Part shown: positions 25,829 to 35,008 of the stretch, piece after piece | How the letters are laid out: the number at the start of each line of letters is the position of its first letter | How positions within the stretch are numbered: position 1 is the first letter of the stretch | Source: Polaribacter sp. Q13 | Lineage (GTDB): Bacteria; Bacteroidota; Bacteroidia; Flavobacteriales; Flavobacteriaceae | Assembly (NCBI RefSeq): GCF_016858305.2 | Contig: NZ_CP074436.1 | Coordinates: 578,001 to 642,000 of the forward strand | Reading direction: 5' to 3' | Length of the DNA: 64,000 nt | Program-made: the position numbers and the translations under genes | The notes under the pieces: generated by a model | Seen by the model: the letters and a program-made list of their open reading frames with translations, nothing else | The model's database searches: none | What the model was told of the DNA's origin: nothing

Positions 25829-26170
25829 ATGAGTGTAAAAAGATATTGTTATTCTTGCGATTTAAAAGACGATTCTAAATTAATTGCTGAATATAAGGCA
25901 TATCATGCAGCAGGAAATGCATGGCCAGAAATTACAAAAAGTATTAAAGATGCTGGTATTGTAGATATGCAAATCTATTTAACAGGTAACAGAATGTTTA
26001 TGATCATGGAAGTTGATGAAACTTTTGATCCTGTTAAAAAGGCAGAAATGGATGCTAATAATCCTAAAGTACAAGAATGGGAAAACTTAATGTGGGATTA
26101 TCAACAAGAGTTACCATGGGCAAAAGATGGCGAAAAATGGATTGAACTTGAAAAGGTCTTTCAATTATAA
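25829..26170 (+). CDS. RhaM-type mutarotase (probable L-fucose mutarotase)
   Basis: A 113-residue cytoplasmic protein of the L-rhamnose mutarotase family (dimeric ferredoxin-like fold). CYSCDLKDD at the start, HAAGNAWPEI (about 31-40), IYLTGNRMFMIMEVD (about 52-66) and the C-terminal LPWAKDGEKWIELEKVF are family-conserved. Such proteins interconvert alpha and beta sugar anomers. Beside fucP, L-fucose is the likely substrate, as proposed for the related gene in the C. jejuni fucose locus. A decayed copy of its C-terminal half lies at 29412-29549. Confidence 0.88.
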   Translation: MSVKRYCYSCDLKDDSKLIAEYKAYHAAGNAWPEITKSIKDAGIVDMQIYLTGNRMFMIMEVDETFDPVKKAEMDANNPKVQEWENLMWDYQQELPWAKDGEKWIELEKVFQL

Positions 26171-26193
26171 TAAATAATATATTTATTGTCAAT

Positions 26194-26239
26194 AAAAGCA
26201 GTTGTTTAGAATTATACTCTAAACAACTGCTTTTTTTTT
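26194..26239 (+). terminator. Strong terminator after the mutarotase gene
   Basis: AAAAGCAGTTGTTTAGA and TCTAAACAACTGCTTTT form a perfect 17-bp stem with a 7-base loop, followed by a run of T. It marks the end of the fucose block. Confidence 0.92.
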
Positions 26240-26799
26240 ACGACGAGTTTTATTCAGAAATATATTAAACTTAACTATTGGTTGGCTGTCGTTTTTTTAT
26301 GACGATTCTTCTTTTCGTGATTCGTGATTTTGAACAGGATGATGTAATTTACTTTTTTCCAGTTGAGTTTGTTCAATATTAGAGAAGTATAAAAATTTGT
26401 TTGAGTCTCCAGATTATTATAAACAAACATTCACCTCAAGTTTAATGTGATAAAGTTTTTTGTATTGATAATAAAAGAGATGTTTTAAGTAGATGGCATT
26501 AAACTCCCTGTTATTTTTAAAAAGATGCTAAATTAACCTTTATGTATGTTAAATTATCACAAACTCTTCTTTGTTTTTTTTTATATAAATATATAATTTA
26601 TTGATTTTTAGTATTTTGCGTTTTTTGTTGCTTTTTGTAAATAAGACATATGTTTTAGTCTGTAGCCCATATGTGTAACTAATATGTTAAGTGTTTCTTT
26701 AATTTTGGAGCATTGTACATGTTAATAAACAATGCTAATGTGTTAATTAACAAGTACAACTGTAAATCAATTATTAATTAACAAAAAACAAAAAACAAA
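26240..26799. other. Intergenic region without a recognised gene
   Basis: About 560 bases of very AT-rich sequence with no convincing open reading frame. CATATG occurs twice (near 26647 and 26668) with partial resemblance to the modules before fucP and the sulfatases. It probably contains the promoter of the surface-protein gene at 26800, but no element was certain. Confidence 0.4.
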
Positions 26800-28933
26800 A
26801 TGTTTAAAAAATTACTTTTTTCAGGGATATTCCTAATGGGGGTGTCTCTAACGGCACAAACTAGTTTGGCTGATATGGAAGACAATGGTGGTGATTTAGA
26901 AGATGCTATACCCACTGTTTCTTGGACAGGAGATCCAAACGCACCAGTATCAACTAAAGTTGCCAACCCAAATCAGTCAGGCATTAATACCACGGCAAAT
27001 GTTGTGCAATTTGTAAAAAACTTCTGGCTCAGGTGCAGGAAATGCCATGCAATTGTCTTATAATAATTCAACAGCAACTACAGGTTTTAATCTTAATAAT
27101 TTTAGACATTTAAAATTTATGGTTTACTCGGCTACTGCAAAAACTATTAATTTAGATTTAGAAACTGCGATTAATGTATCGAACGTACGATTAGCAAAAA
27201 GTTATGCATTACCCGCAGCAACTTGGACTCAGGTTACTTTTGATTTTACAGGAAATAATGCAAGCGCTACCTTAAGTAACCCTAATGGTTGGAATTCAAT
27301 TATTAGAGTACGTGTAGATAATGGAACTAATGGAGATGGATCTACTTATTATTTTGATGAATTCACTATGGAACCTGCAACTTATGAAACAGTAGCAGAT
27401 GGAGATTGGGGTACTGGAGCAAATTGGTCTCCTGCCAATGCACCTAAACAAATAGGCGACGATATAGACGTTAAGCACAATATGACATATACAGGTAACT
27501 TATCCCTCAAAAAAGTACTAGTTCGTAATAATAAATCATTAGATATAACGGGAGATTTAACCGTAGCAGAGCAATCAAGTTTATGGGGAGGTTCTTCTTT
27601 AAAGGTTTCTGGAACTTCTACTGGTAATTGGGCTTATTTTAGACCTATAGAGTTACCTGGAGCAGCTGGAGATTTAGAAGGTTGGCATTTGGTATCTTCT
27701 CCGGTTTCTGGAGAACAATATAATGATGCTTGGATATCAGCTTTTAATATTGCTTCAAGTACAACAGTTGCAACTAGAAGAGGTATTGGTACTTATAACC
27801 AAACCACTGCCGAAGGTAGTTTTACTTATGTCGTAGATGGCGTTGCAGATACAGATTTTACTGAAGGTAAAGGGTATATTATGAAAACTGATGGTACGCA
27901 AGTTGTTCAATTTATTGGAGGTATAAGAACTACTAATATTACAGATATAGCATTAACTGTTGATGGAACAAATGGTTATAATTTACTTGGAAATCCTTTT
28001 TCTTCTTATGTTTCTTTATCAGATTTAATGATGGCAAATGATGATGGAGGAAATGATTTATTAACAGAATCTACAATTTGGATATGGAATGCAACTTCGA
28101 AAATGTATGAGCCAAAAACTGGGGCTTATCAAATTGCTCCTGGTCAGGGATTCTTCGTGGAAGCAACTGCAGCTGCAAGTACTTTTACAGTTAATACTTC
28201 TATGCTAAGTGCACAAACTACAGATACTTTTCAGAAATCAGCAAATACTGAAATACAATTAAATATTTCTGATGGAGATTTAACAAGATATGCAAAAGTA
28301 AATTACTCCTCAGATGCTACTACAGAATTTGATAATGGTAAGGATGCCAAATTATTTGGTGGTATTGCTCAGCCTTTTGCTGTGTATACAAACTTATTAA
28401 CGAACAATAATGGTAAAAAATATCAAATACAAGCTATACCAAATTCAGATTATGAATCTATGGTTGTTCCTGTAGGTGTAAATGCAGAGGCTGGCAAAGA
28501 AATTACTTTTACGGCAGAAGCTTTAAACTTACCTGATGGTATTAACGTAATTTTAGAAGATAGAGAGGCAAATACATTTACTATTTTAGATGAAGAAGAC
28601 GCTTCTTATAAAGTTACTTTAACGGAAGCTATAGATGGAGTTGGAAGGTTTTATTTACATACAACAGAACAACAAGCTTTAAGTACGGCTAATTTTAATG
28701 TTGATAATATTAGTGTTTATAAATCGAATGCGTCTACTTTAAAAATTGTTGGTTTACAACAAGGGAATGCAACAATTAGTTTGTATAATATTCTTGGTAA
28801 GCAAGTGTTAAGAAATTCATTTACTACTAATGGAGTGCAAAATATTAATTTACCAAAATTAGCAAAAGGAGTATATGTAGTTAAAATTGAGTCTGCTGCA
28901 GGTAAATTAAACAAGAAAATTATTTTAGAATAA
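26800..28933 (+). CDS. T9SS type A sorting-domain surface protein, interrupted by a one-base frameshift
   Basis: Two frames together make one protein of about 710 residues. The first (26800-27063) has a signal peptide (MFKKLLFSGIFLMGVSLTAQ) and a jelly-roll start reading to VVQFVKN. The second frame continues SGSGAGNAMQLSYNNS and runs to 28933. The switch falls in a run of six A at 27015-27020, where removing one A restores continuity (VKTSGSG). Next come a predicted carbohydrate-binding-like beta domain ending YYFDEFTMEP, a large beta-rich central part, and a C-terminal sorting domain (NATISLYNILGKQV, LAKGVYVVKIES, KKIILE) that directs export through the type IX system and surface attachment. 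No catalytic motif was recognised. It is either a real inactivation, phase variation at the A run, or a sequence error. Confidence 0.75.
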
Positions 28934-28954
28934 CCAACTTATAAAAGCGATACA

Positions 28955-29125
28955 ATGAAAAAAAATATAACTAATACACAAGAAGAGATTTCTCGTAAAG
29001 ACGCTCTTAAAAAGATTGGAAATTACGGAAAGTATGCTGCTCTTACGGCTTTAGGAACTTATCTAATTTTAAATCCACAGAAAGCACAAGCAGCTTCTCC
29101 AGAAGCTCCTGGAACAGGGTTTTAA
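28955..29125 (+). CDS. Small exported-type peptide of 56 residues
   Basis: An ATG at 28955 opens MKKNITNTQEEISRKDALKK, then GNYGKYAALTALGTYLILNP, QKAQAAS and a PEAPGTGF end. A charged start with SRKDALKK, a hydrophobic stretch (about 28-40) and a possible AQA-A cleavage site resemble a signal sequence. Short proteins of this kind are common in flavobacteria beside surface-protein genes. It starts 21 bases after the T9SS protein and is followed by a strong terminator, so the pair is one transcript. Function unknown. Confidence 0.7.
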   Translation: MKKNITNTQEEISRKDALKKIGNYGKYAALTALGTYLILNPQKAQAASPEAPGTGF

Positions 29126-29144
29126 CATCATAATTTATTTTATT

Positions 29145-29182
29145 AAAAAGCGTTGTAAATTATTTTACAACGCTTTTTTTTT
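29145..29182 (+). terminator. Strong terminator after small peptide gene
   Basis: AAAAAGCGTTGTAAA and TTTACAACGCTTTTT form a perfect 15-bp stem with a 4-base loop and continuing T run. Confidence 0.92.
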
Positions 29183-29411
29183 GATAAAACCTTAGTGTTT
29201 CAATCTGGTATTTTTGGTTATTATAATTTTTTTGCAACACTTTCGTTTCTGTAAATTTTTATGAGTATATTGTCTTTTAAAAAATATGCGGGAACGTGTT
29301 ACGAGAAATTTTATAATAATGAGATTCCTTTTCAAAACTCATTTTTAAAGACAGATTATCTTTGAAAAGTATTTCATACTATAATTTTCAAATCTATATA
29401 GGTTTATTCTA

Positions 29412-29549
29412 GTTAAGAAAGTAGAAATGGATGTTAATAATCCAAAAGTAAAAGAATGAGAAAACCTAATTTGGGAATATCAACAAGAACTACCATGGGC
29501 AAAAGATGGCGAAAAATGGATTGCTTTAGAGCAAGTTTTTCAACTTTAA
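29412..29549 (+). pseudogene. C-terminal remnant of a RhaM-type mutarotase gene
   Basis: The frame from 29412 reads VKKVEMDVNNPKVKE, a TGA where the intact gene has Trp, then ENLIWEYQQELPWAKDGEKW and IALEQVFQL to TAA at 29547. It matches residues about 70-113 of the mutarotase at 25829-26170 with few differences. The N-terminal 70 residues are missing. It lies on the same strand as the intact gene, so the T9SS protein and small peptide genes are flanked by direct copies of the mutarotase 3' end. Confidence 0.85.
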
Positions 29550-30712
29550 AAAAAGACGTATATATTTTACCAGTTTTAGTGTTTTTATTAGCAAGTTGTA
29601 CCTCGAATACGAATAAAACAGCAAAATACACAAAAATAGATAGACGCGTAAATGCATTACCATTAAAAGTTAAATCACCCAATAATAACAAAACTACTGA
29701 TCAAAAAGTAATTTTAGGTCGATTGCTTTTTTTTGATCCAGTATTGTCTGGAAATAAAGATGTAGCTTGTGCTACTTGTCATCATCCTTCAAGTGGTTTT
29801 GCAGAATTTAGAGATGTTTCTATTGGTGTAAATGGAGCTGGTTTTGGAGCTACACGTACTTTTAATACTCCTAATAAAATTCCTTTTGTAAAGCGAAATG
29901 CACATACTATTTTAAACACCGCATTTAACGGAATAGATTCTTTAAACAATTATAACCCAGAAAAAGCGCCTATGTTTTGGGATATGCGTGCCAATAGTTT
30001 AGAAGAACAAGCCATAGAACCCATAAAAACGATGGAAGAAATGAGAGGATTACAATTTTCGGAAACAGAAATTTTAGTAGAAGTTGTAGAGAGATTAAAT
30101 GGAATTCCAGAATATAAAACTTTATTTAAAAATGTTTTTAATGTAGAACATTCAATTACTATTGAAAATATAGGAAAAGCCATTGCTGCTTATGAAAGAA
30201 CATTGATTACTAATAATTCTCGTTTCGATAAATATATGCGAGGTAATGACACTATTATGTCATTATCAGAAAAAGAAGGTTTTAAATTATTTAAAAAAGT
30301 AGGCTGTATAAATTGTCATAGCGGTCCTATGTTTTCTGATTTTAAAACACATGTTTTAAGTGTGCCAGAAAATGATAAAATTACTTTTATAGATGATGGT
30401 TTTGAAAAACAATTTGGTTTTAGAACACCAACACTTAGAAATTTAAGATTTACAAAACCTTATATGCATAACGGTACTTTGCCAACCTTAGAAAAAGTAT
30501 TAGAATTTTATGAAGATTTAAGACTCAATAAATCTAGAAACTCTAATGTGGCACAAGATAATATAGATAGTTTAGCCCAAGGTTTATCAATTAAAATGAA
30601 AGATTTTAGTCTTATTATTTCATTTTTAAATACATTAAATGATGATAGTTTTGATAAAACCATTCCCGATAACGTGCCAAGTAAATTAAGGGTAGGAGGT
30701 GAAATTAATTAA
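29516..30712 (+). CDS. Di-haem cytochrome c peroxidase (MauG/CCP family)
   Basis: A di-haem peroxidase-like protein, probably a periplasmic lipoprotein. LPVLVFLLASC gives a lipobox Cys, followed by LGRLLFFDPVLSG, the first haem motif CATCH with HPSSGF, the FWDMRANSLEEQA segment, a second haem motif CINCH with SGPMFSD, and FRTPTLRNL and YMHNGTLPTL, which are standard CCP blocks. The start is unclear: no ATG lies next to the signal peptide and the nearest (29516, also 29495 and 29456) lie inside the mutarotase remnant, read in another frame. The family reduces peroxide or oxidises partner proteins; the physiological partner is unknown. Confidence 0.8.
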   Translation: MDCFRASFSTLKKDVYILPVLVFLLASCTSNTNKTAKYTKIDRRVNALPLKVKSPNNNKTTDQKVILGRLLFFDPVLSGNKDVACATCHHPSSGFAEFRDVSIGVNGAGFGATRTFNTPNKIPFVKRNAHTILNTAFNGIDSLNNYNPEKAPMFWDMRANSLEEQAIEPIKTMEEMRGLQFSETEILVEVVERLNGIPEYKTLFKNVFNVEHSITIENIGKAIAAYERTLITNNSRFDKYMRGNDTIMSLSEKEGFKLFKKVGCINCHSGPMFSDFKTHVLSVPENDKITFIDDGFEKQFGFRTPTLRNLRFTKPYMHNGTLPTLEKVLEFYEDLRLNKSRNSNVAQDNIDSLAQGLSIKMKDFSLIISFLNTLNDDSFDKTIPDNVPSKLRVGGEIN

Positions 30713-30869
30713 TAAATTCTTTTTAGTTAATGAGAGGAACTTGTAACTTCTTTATTTTATGATGTATGCAGAAATTATAGGTTGATTAGGTGTTTTATTT
30801 ATTACTGAGTTTAGAAAATTTAGATGCTAAAAAACAGCACTGTCTCATAAAGTGTATATGTTATAAAAT

Positions 30870-31235
30870 CTATAAAGCACTTTTATAGACCCAATAATTA
30901 TTTTCTTTAACAAAAAAGGAATTTTCATGTATTACATTTAAAGATCCATTTTCGTAAAAAAAAGCTTTAAACTCGACCGTGTTTTCTGTGGATTTTAAAA
31001 CATCTAATTTTACCCATTCTACAGATTTTGTCCAAGCTAATATTTCTTTTTTTTCAGAATTTGATGGTCTTTTTTTACTATGATGACTTTTTAGTAAATA
31101 GTCAATATTAGCCATCACAAATGCACTATACCTAGAACGCATTAATTCTTCTGGAGTAGTTACACTTTTAATATTAATGTGGGCTTTCTGACAACAATCA
31201 GCATATAATTTTGAAGGATTACAAGGACATTTCAT
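30870..31235 (-). CDS. YchJ-like SEC-C motif protein
   Basis: A 121-residue cytoplasmic protein. MKCPCNPSKLYADCCQ (1-16) is an N-terminal SEC-C zinc-binding motif (C-x-C...C-C), followed by the YchJ/UPF0225 core (PEELMRSRYSAFVMANIDYLLKSHH, about 29-53) and a beta-rich nuclear-transport-factor-2-like half. The family has no well established role. It is transcribed toward the cytochrome peroxidase gene and is apparently monocistronic. Confidence 0.85.
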   Translation of the reverse strand: MKCPCNPSKLYADCCQKAHINIKSVTTPEELMRSRYSAFVMANIDYLLKSHHSKKRPSNSEKKEILAWTKSVEWVKLDVLKSTENTVEFKAFFYENGSLNVIHENSFFVKENNYWVYKSAL

Positions 31236-31813
31236 TTTTTGCTTAATAATATGATTTAAAAATAACGAACTGATAATTAGTATTTTAATTATCAGTACAA
31301 TAGGTGATATTTACGTATTCTATTGGGGTTGTGGCTGTTTTATTAAAGTAGTACACATTTCTATTCTTTTAGCTATAGTTAAGTGAATAAATGTACAAAT
31401 ATTTATTAAGTTGACTCTAGTTATTCTAATCTTACTCTTGGTAGTTTCTTATATTTTATTAAGAATCTTCAAAACCTATTCCGCTCCCGACATCGACTAA
31501 GCTGCACCTCGCTATTTTTTTTAGAAACTCTATAAAATTAATAAATTTCTTTTTAGATAGGTGACTTATTAAGACTGGTTTAATTAAAATATTTAACTTT
31601 ATATGGTTTCGGAATTATCAATTAAATACTTTGATTGAAAAACTGTGAGATTATATGAACTTTAAACTTTATTAGATAATCACTTTACTAATTACTGTGA
31701 TAAAACGAATATAAAAGCATCGGTTTTTATATATCTAAATTACTTTAGAAATAGTTTTGTTTAACTAAATATAGAATATGTTAAACATTTTGTATCTTTA
31801 CAAAAAAATAAAG
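31236..31813. other. Intergenic region without a recognised gene
   Basis: About 580 bases, AT-rich, with a short more GC-rich patch near 31480-31512. No reading frame, tRNA or clear hairpin was recognised. It presumably contains the divergent promoters of the YchJ-like gene and the light-response cluster. Confidence 0.4.
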
Positions 31814-31981
31814 ATGTTCGGAATATTTAAAAAGAAATCAGCAAAGGAAAAATTACAGAATAAATATGAGAAATTGTTAAAAGAAGCGCATTCGTTATCT
31901 ACTGTAGATAGAAAAAAGAGCGATGGTAAAATAGTTGAAGCAGAAGAAATCATGAAGCAACTTGAAAAATTAAATGTTTAG
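31814..31981 (+). CDS. Lacal_2735 family small protein
   Basis: A 55-residue protein starting MFGIFKKKSAKEKLQNKYEK and continuing with LLKEAHSLSTVDRKKSDGKI and an EAEEIMKQLEKL helix. The ATG at 31814 is preferred over one at 31778 because MFG-F-KKK is the standard start. It is highly charged, probably helical and cytoplasmic, and typical of flavobacterial genomes. Function unknown. It is the first gene of the light/UV cluster. Confidence 0.75.
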   Translation: MFGIFKKKSAKEKLQNKYEKLLKEAHSLSTVDRKKSDGKIVEAEEIMKQLEKLNV

Positions 31982-31993
31982 ATTTCTTTAAGA

Positions 31994-32398
31994 ATGATGA
32001 AAGAAGATAAAAAACCAGATAATGTAGTTTTTAATACAGAAACGCAAAAATATGATGCTTCGCTAAAGCCATACGCAACTTCTGTTAGTGCTCCGGTAAT
32101 AACAACTTCTGATAGTATAGCTTGGAAAAACAGAAGCATTAATAAGGTGAATCATAAAATGAAATCGAAGTATTTAGAACTAAAAGCTGAATATGAAAAT
32201 ATGATGAAGGAGTATGAGTATAATAAAATGATTTTTGATGCAGAATTTATTTTTGAACCTATTCTTGGAGAAATATATCATTTGTACAAAAGAGATAACG
32301 AAAAAACTTTTTTATCAATTATAGCCCCCGAAGAATGTCGTTTTAATTCTTTAGGAAGTTTTTATTTAAATGCCGATCAAATTTGGCAAAAGGTATAA
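31994..32398 (+). CDS. DUF2452 family protein
   Basis: A 134-residue cytoplasmic protein. KPDNVVFNTETQKYDASLKPYATSVSAPVI near the start and the KVNHKMKSKYLELKAEYENM helix followed by FEPILGEIYHLY are DUF2452 features. Translation may start at the first or second of two adjacent ATGs. It ends one base before the next gene, indicating coupling. The family has no known function but recurs with photolyase genes in marine Bacteroidota, from memory. Confidence 0.8.
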   Translation: MMKEDKKPDNVVFNTETQKYDASLKPYATSVSAPVITTSDSIAWKNRSINKVNHKMKSKYLELKAEYENMMKEYEYNKMIFDAEFIFEPILGEIYHLYKRDNEKTFLSIIAPEECRFNSLGSFYLNADQIWQKV

Positions 32399-32399
32399 T

Positions 32400-32690
32400 A
32401 TGAAATTAGATACAAAACAATTTACAGAAAGGGAGTTAGACCGTATTATAGAAATGGCTTGGGAAGATAGAACTCCTTTTGAAGCGATTGAATTTCAATT
32501 TGGATTACCAGAAAAGCAAGTGATATTGGTAATGCGAGGCAATTTAAAAGAATCTAGTTTTAAGCGTTGGCGTAAACGAGTGCATAGTGGTGTTAGTCAA
32601 AAACACTTAAAAAAACGCAATCCAGATATTACACGTTTTAAATGTTCTCGTCAAAAAGCAATTTCGGGGAATAGAATAAGTAAACGTTAA
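32400..32690 (+). CDS. TIGR03643 family small DNA-binding-like protein
   Basis: A 96-residue basic protein with an ERELDRIIEMAWEDRTPFEAIEFQFGLPE block (about 8-36), a helix-turn-helix-like region, then SSFKRWRKRV and a Lys/Arg-rich tail. The ATG at 32400 is chosen over an in-frame upstream ATG at 32370 that would overlap the previous gene. The family is commonly found next to photolyases and carotenoid genes. A role as a regulator or photolyase accessory protein is inference. Confidence 0.8.
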   Translation: MKLDTKQFTERELDRIIEMAWEDRTPFEAIEFQFGLPEKQVILVMRGNLKESSFKRWRKRVHSGVSQKHLKKRNPDITRFKCSRQKAISGNRISKR

Positions 32691-32793
32691 TAAGAAGTTG
32701 ATAGCAAAGTCTTTAATTCCTATATTTTTTAAGGCTAAAAATAATATCTAAAAAACTCGTGTTTTATATCGAGTTAATTTACTTAAATATCTA

Positions 32794-34251
32794 TTGAAAA
32801 AACAACTTATAAATATTGTTTGGTTAAAACGAGATATTCGTTCACAAGATCACGAAGCTTTGCATAAAGCTGAGCAATCTGGTATTCCGTACAAAATAAT
32901 TTATGTGTTTGAACCTTCAATTATTGAATACCCAGATACCAGTCCAAGACATTTAAAGTTTATCTATAATTCTATTCAATCCTTAAATAATAGTCTAAAA
33001 CCTTTTAACAGAAACGTAAGTGTATTTTATGTAGAAGCGCTGGAGGTGTATCATTATTTGAATGAAGAATTTAATGTACAAAATGTTTTTAGCTATCAAG
33101 AAAGTGGAATTCAAATTACTTGGCAACGAGATAAAATAATGAATTCATTTTTCAAGAAAAATAAAATAGTTTGGCAAGAGTTTCAACGTGACGGTATTTT
33201 ACGAGGTATTAAAAATAGAGATAATTGGAATAAGCAATGGCATATAACCATGCATGCTACTGTAATTCAAAATACCTATTCAATCTCTAAAGAAGCAACG
33301 CTGAAACATCCTTTTTTGTTACCTGAAACATTGGAAACAACATGGAAAGAATATCCAAAACAATTTCAACCCGCAGGAGAGCAAAATGCTTGGCGTTATT
33401 TAAAATCATTTGCAGCAGAAAGAGGCAAAAATTACCAAAATCATATTTCAAAACCTACAGAAAGTAGAGTAGGATGTAGCAGATTGTCACCATATTTAGC
33501 TTGGGGAAACATTACAATAAAGCAAGCTTTTCAGTTTGTAGGTACACATCCTAATGGAACAAAAAACGATAAAGCATTTTCTGCAATGTTAACACGTTTA
33601 CATTGGCATTGTCATTTTATTCAAAAATTTGAGGTAGAATGCAGGTATGAAACGGCTTGTATTAACCAAGGGTATGAGTTATTAGTACATCAAAAAAATG
33701 AAACATTTATTAAAGCGTGGAAAACAGGTACGACTGGTTTTCCATTAATTGATGCTTGTATGCGTGCCGTTGAACAAACAGGTTGGATTAATTTTAGAAT
33801 GAGAGCAATGGTCGTTTCATTTTTAACATTGAATTTAGATCAAGATTGGCGAGATGGAGTGTACCATTTGGCACGACAGTTTTTAGATTACGACCCAGGT
33901 ATTCATTATCCGCAGTTTCAAATGCAAGCTGGTACTACAGGTATTAATACAGTACGTTTATATAATCCTGTAAAAAATTCTGAAGAACACGATCCAGAAG
34001 GTGTTTTTATAAAAAAATGGATTCCAGAATTAGCAAATGTTCCAATAGCATATATTCACGAACCTTGGAAAATGACCAGTATGGAGCAAACTTTTTGCGA
34101 AGTTGTTATTGGTGAAGATTACCCGTTGCCAATTGTAGATTTACAAGAAAGTGCCAGATTAGCAAGAGATAAAATTTGGGGACATAAAAAGCATCCTGCT
34201 GTGCAAAAAGAAAAGAATAGAATTTTAAATATGCACGTAAATAGAAAATGA
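32794..34251 (+). CDS. Cryptochrome/DNA photolyase family protein
   Basis: A 485-residue flavoprotein. The N-terminal Rossmann photolyase domain begins [18 protein letters not shown] (about 6-23), and the FAD-binding helical domain contains [16 protein letters not shown] (about 225-240), [26 protein letters not shown] (about 310-335), [24 protein letters not shown] and the [16 protein letters not shown] segment. The only sensible start is TTG at 32794, since no ATG lies nearby. It probably repairs pyrimidine dimers with blue light or senses light. It overlaps the flavin reductase gene by 4 bases (ATGA), a sign of coupling. Confidence 0.9.
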   Translation: MKKQLINIVWLKRDIRSQDHEALHKAEQSGIPYKIIYVFEPSIIEYPDTSPRHLKFIYNSIQSLNNSLKPFNRNVSVFYVEALEVYHYLNEEFNVQNVFSYQESGIQITWQRDKIMNSFFKKNKIVWQEFQRDGILRGIKNRDNWNKQWHITMHATVIQNTYSISKEATLKHPFLLPETLETTWKEYPKQFQPAGEQNAWRYLKSFAAERGKNYQNHISKPTESRVGCSRLSPYLAWGNITIKQAFQFVGTHPNGTKNDKAFSAMLTRLHWHCHFIQKFEVECRYETACINQGYELLVHQKNETFIKAWKTGTTGFPLIDACMRAVEQTGWINFRMRAMVVSFLTLNLDQDWRDGVYHLARQFLDYDPGIHYPQFQMQAGTTGINTVRLYNPVKNSEEHDPEGVFIKKWIPELANVPIAYIHEPWKMTSMEQTFCEVVIGEDYPLPIVDLQESARLARDKIWGHKKHPAVQKEKNRILNMHVNRK

Positions 34252-34877
34252 TGATTTACAATAAAGAAGATATAGAAGGATTTGACCGTGTAACTAAATT
34301 AAAAATTATTAATTCGGTAACCGGCATAAAACCAGCAAACCTTATAGGTACCATAAATAATAAAGGGCAAAGTAATTTAGCTATTATTAGTTCTATAGTT
34401 CATTTAGGTAGTAGCCCAGCATTGTTAGGTTTTGTTACAAGACCACAAACAGCAGAAGTAGGGCATACGTATGCTAATATCCAAGAAAACGAAGTATATA
34501 CGATTAATCATATTCATCAAGGTTTTATAAAGAACGCCCATTATACCTCAGGAAAGTTTGATGCAGATATTTCAGAATTTAAGCGCTGTAATCTTACCGA
34601 AGAATATATTAAAGATTTTAAGGCGCCTTTTGTAAAAGAAAGTAATTTTAAAATAGGGATGTGTTTTGTAGAAGCTATTGATATAAAACATAACGGAACG
34701 AAGTTAGTTATAGGAGAAATAGAACAGCTTATTTTTCCAGATGATGCTATCGTGGATGGTGATATTGATTTAGAAGCTACGGAAAGCATCGGTATTTCTG
34801 GTTTAAATAGTTATTATTCCTTAAAAAAGGTAGCGAAGCATCCGTATGTACGAATAGATGAAGTGCCTGAGTTTTAA
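34248..34877 (+). CDS. Flavin reductase-like domain protein
   Basis: A 209-residue protein of the flavin reductase/FMN-binding split-barrel fold: [44 protein letters not shown] (about 23-66) is the flavin-binding front, with EVYTINHI further on. It overlaps the photolyase by 4 bases. A role in supplying reduced flavin to the neighbouring photolyases is plausible but unproven. Confidence 0.85.
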   Translation: MMIYNKEDIEGFDRVTKLKIINSVTGIKPANLIGTINNKGQSNLAIISSIVHLGSSPALLGFVTRPQTAEVGHTYANIQENEVYTINHIHQGFIKNAHYTSGKFDADISEFKRCNLTEEYIKDFKAPFVKESNFKIGMCFVEAIDIKHNGTKLVIGEIEQLIFPDDAIVDGDIDLEATESIGISGLNSYYSLKKVAKHPYVRIDEVPEF

Positions 34878-34879
34878 GA

Positions 34880-35008
34880 ATGAAGAAAGAGCATCTACCC
34901 GAAAAAATATGTGTGGTTTGTAAGCGACCATTTACGTGGCGCAAAAAATGGGATAAGAATTGGGAAACGGTAAAATATTGCAGCGAACGCTGTAGAAGAA
35001 ATAAATGA
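34880..35008 (+). CDS. DUF2256 zinc-ribbon-like small protein
   Basis: A 42-residue protein beginning MKKEHLPEKICVVCKRPFTW. Cys-x2-Cys in ICVVCKRPF and Cys-x3-Cys in YCSERCRR form a likely zinc ribbon. The length and sequence match DUF2256, which typically neighbours photolyase-related genes. It starts two bases after the flavin reductase stop and overlaps the next gene by 4 bases. Confidence 0.85.
   Translation: MKKEHLPEKICVVCKRPFTWRKKWDKNWETVKYCSERCRRNK

Noticed and set aside
26628..26656. A fifth copy of the fucose-type upstream module before the T9SS protein gene
   Set aside because: CATATG and a TTTTGT-like word are present, but the spacing and the sequence between them do not match the other four sites.
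29261..29365. A 34-residue reading frame between the small peptide and the mutarotase remnant
   Set aside because: No family resemblance, no start context, and it lies in a region with other debris; chance is more likely.
31480..31512. A more GC-rich patch that could be an insertion sequence end or RNA gene
   Set aside because: No inverted partner, no tRNA-like fold and no transposase nearby.
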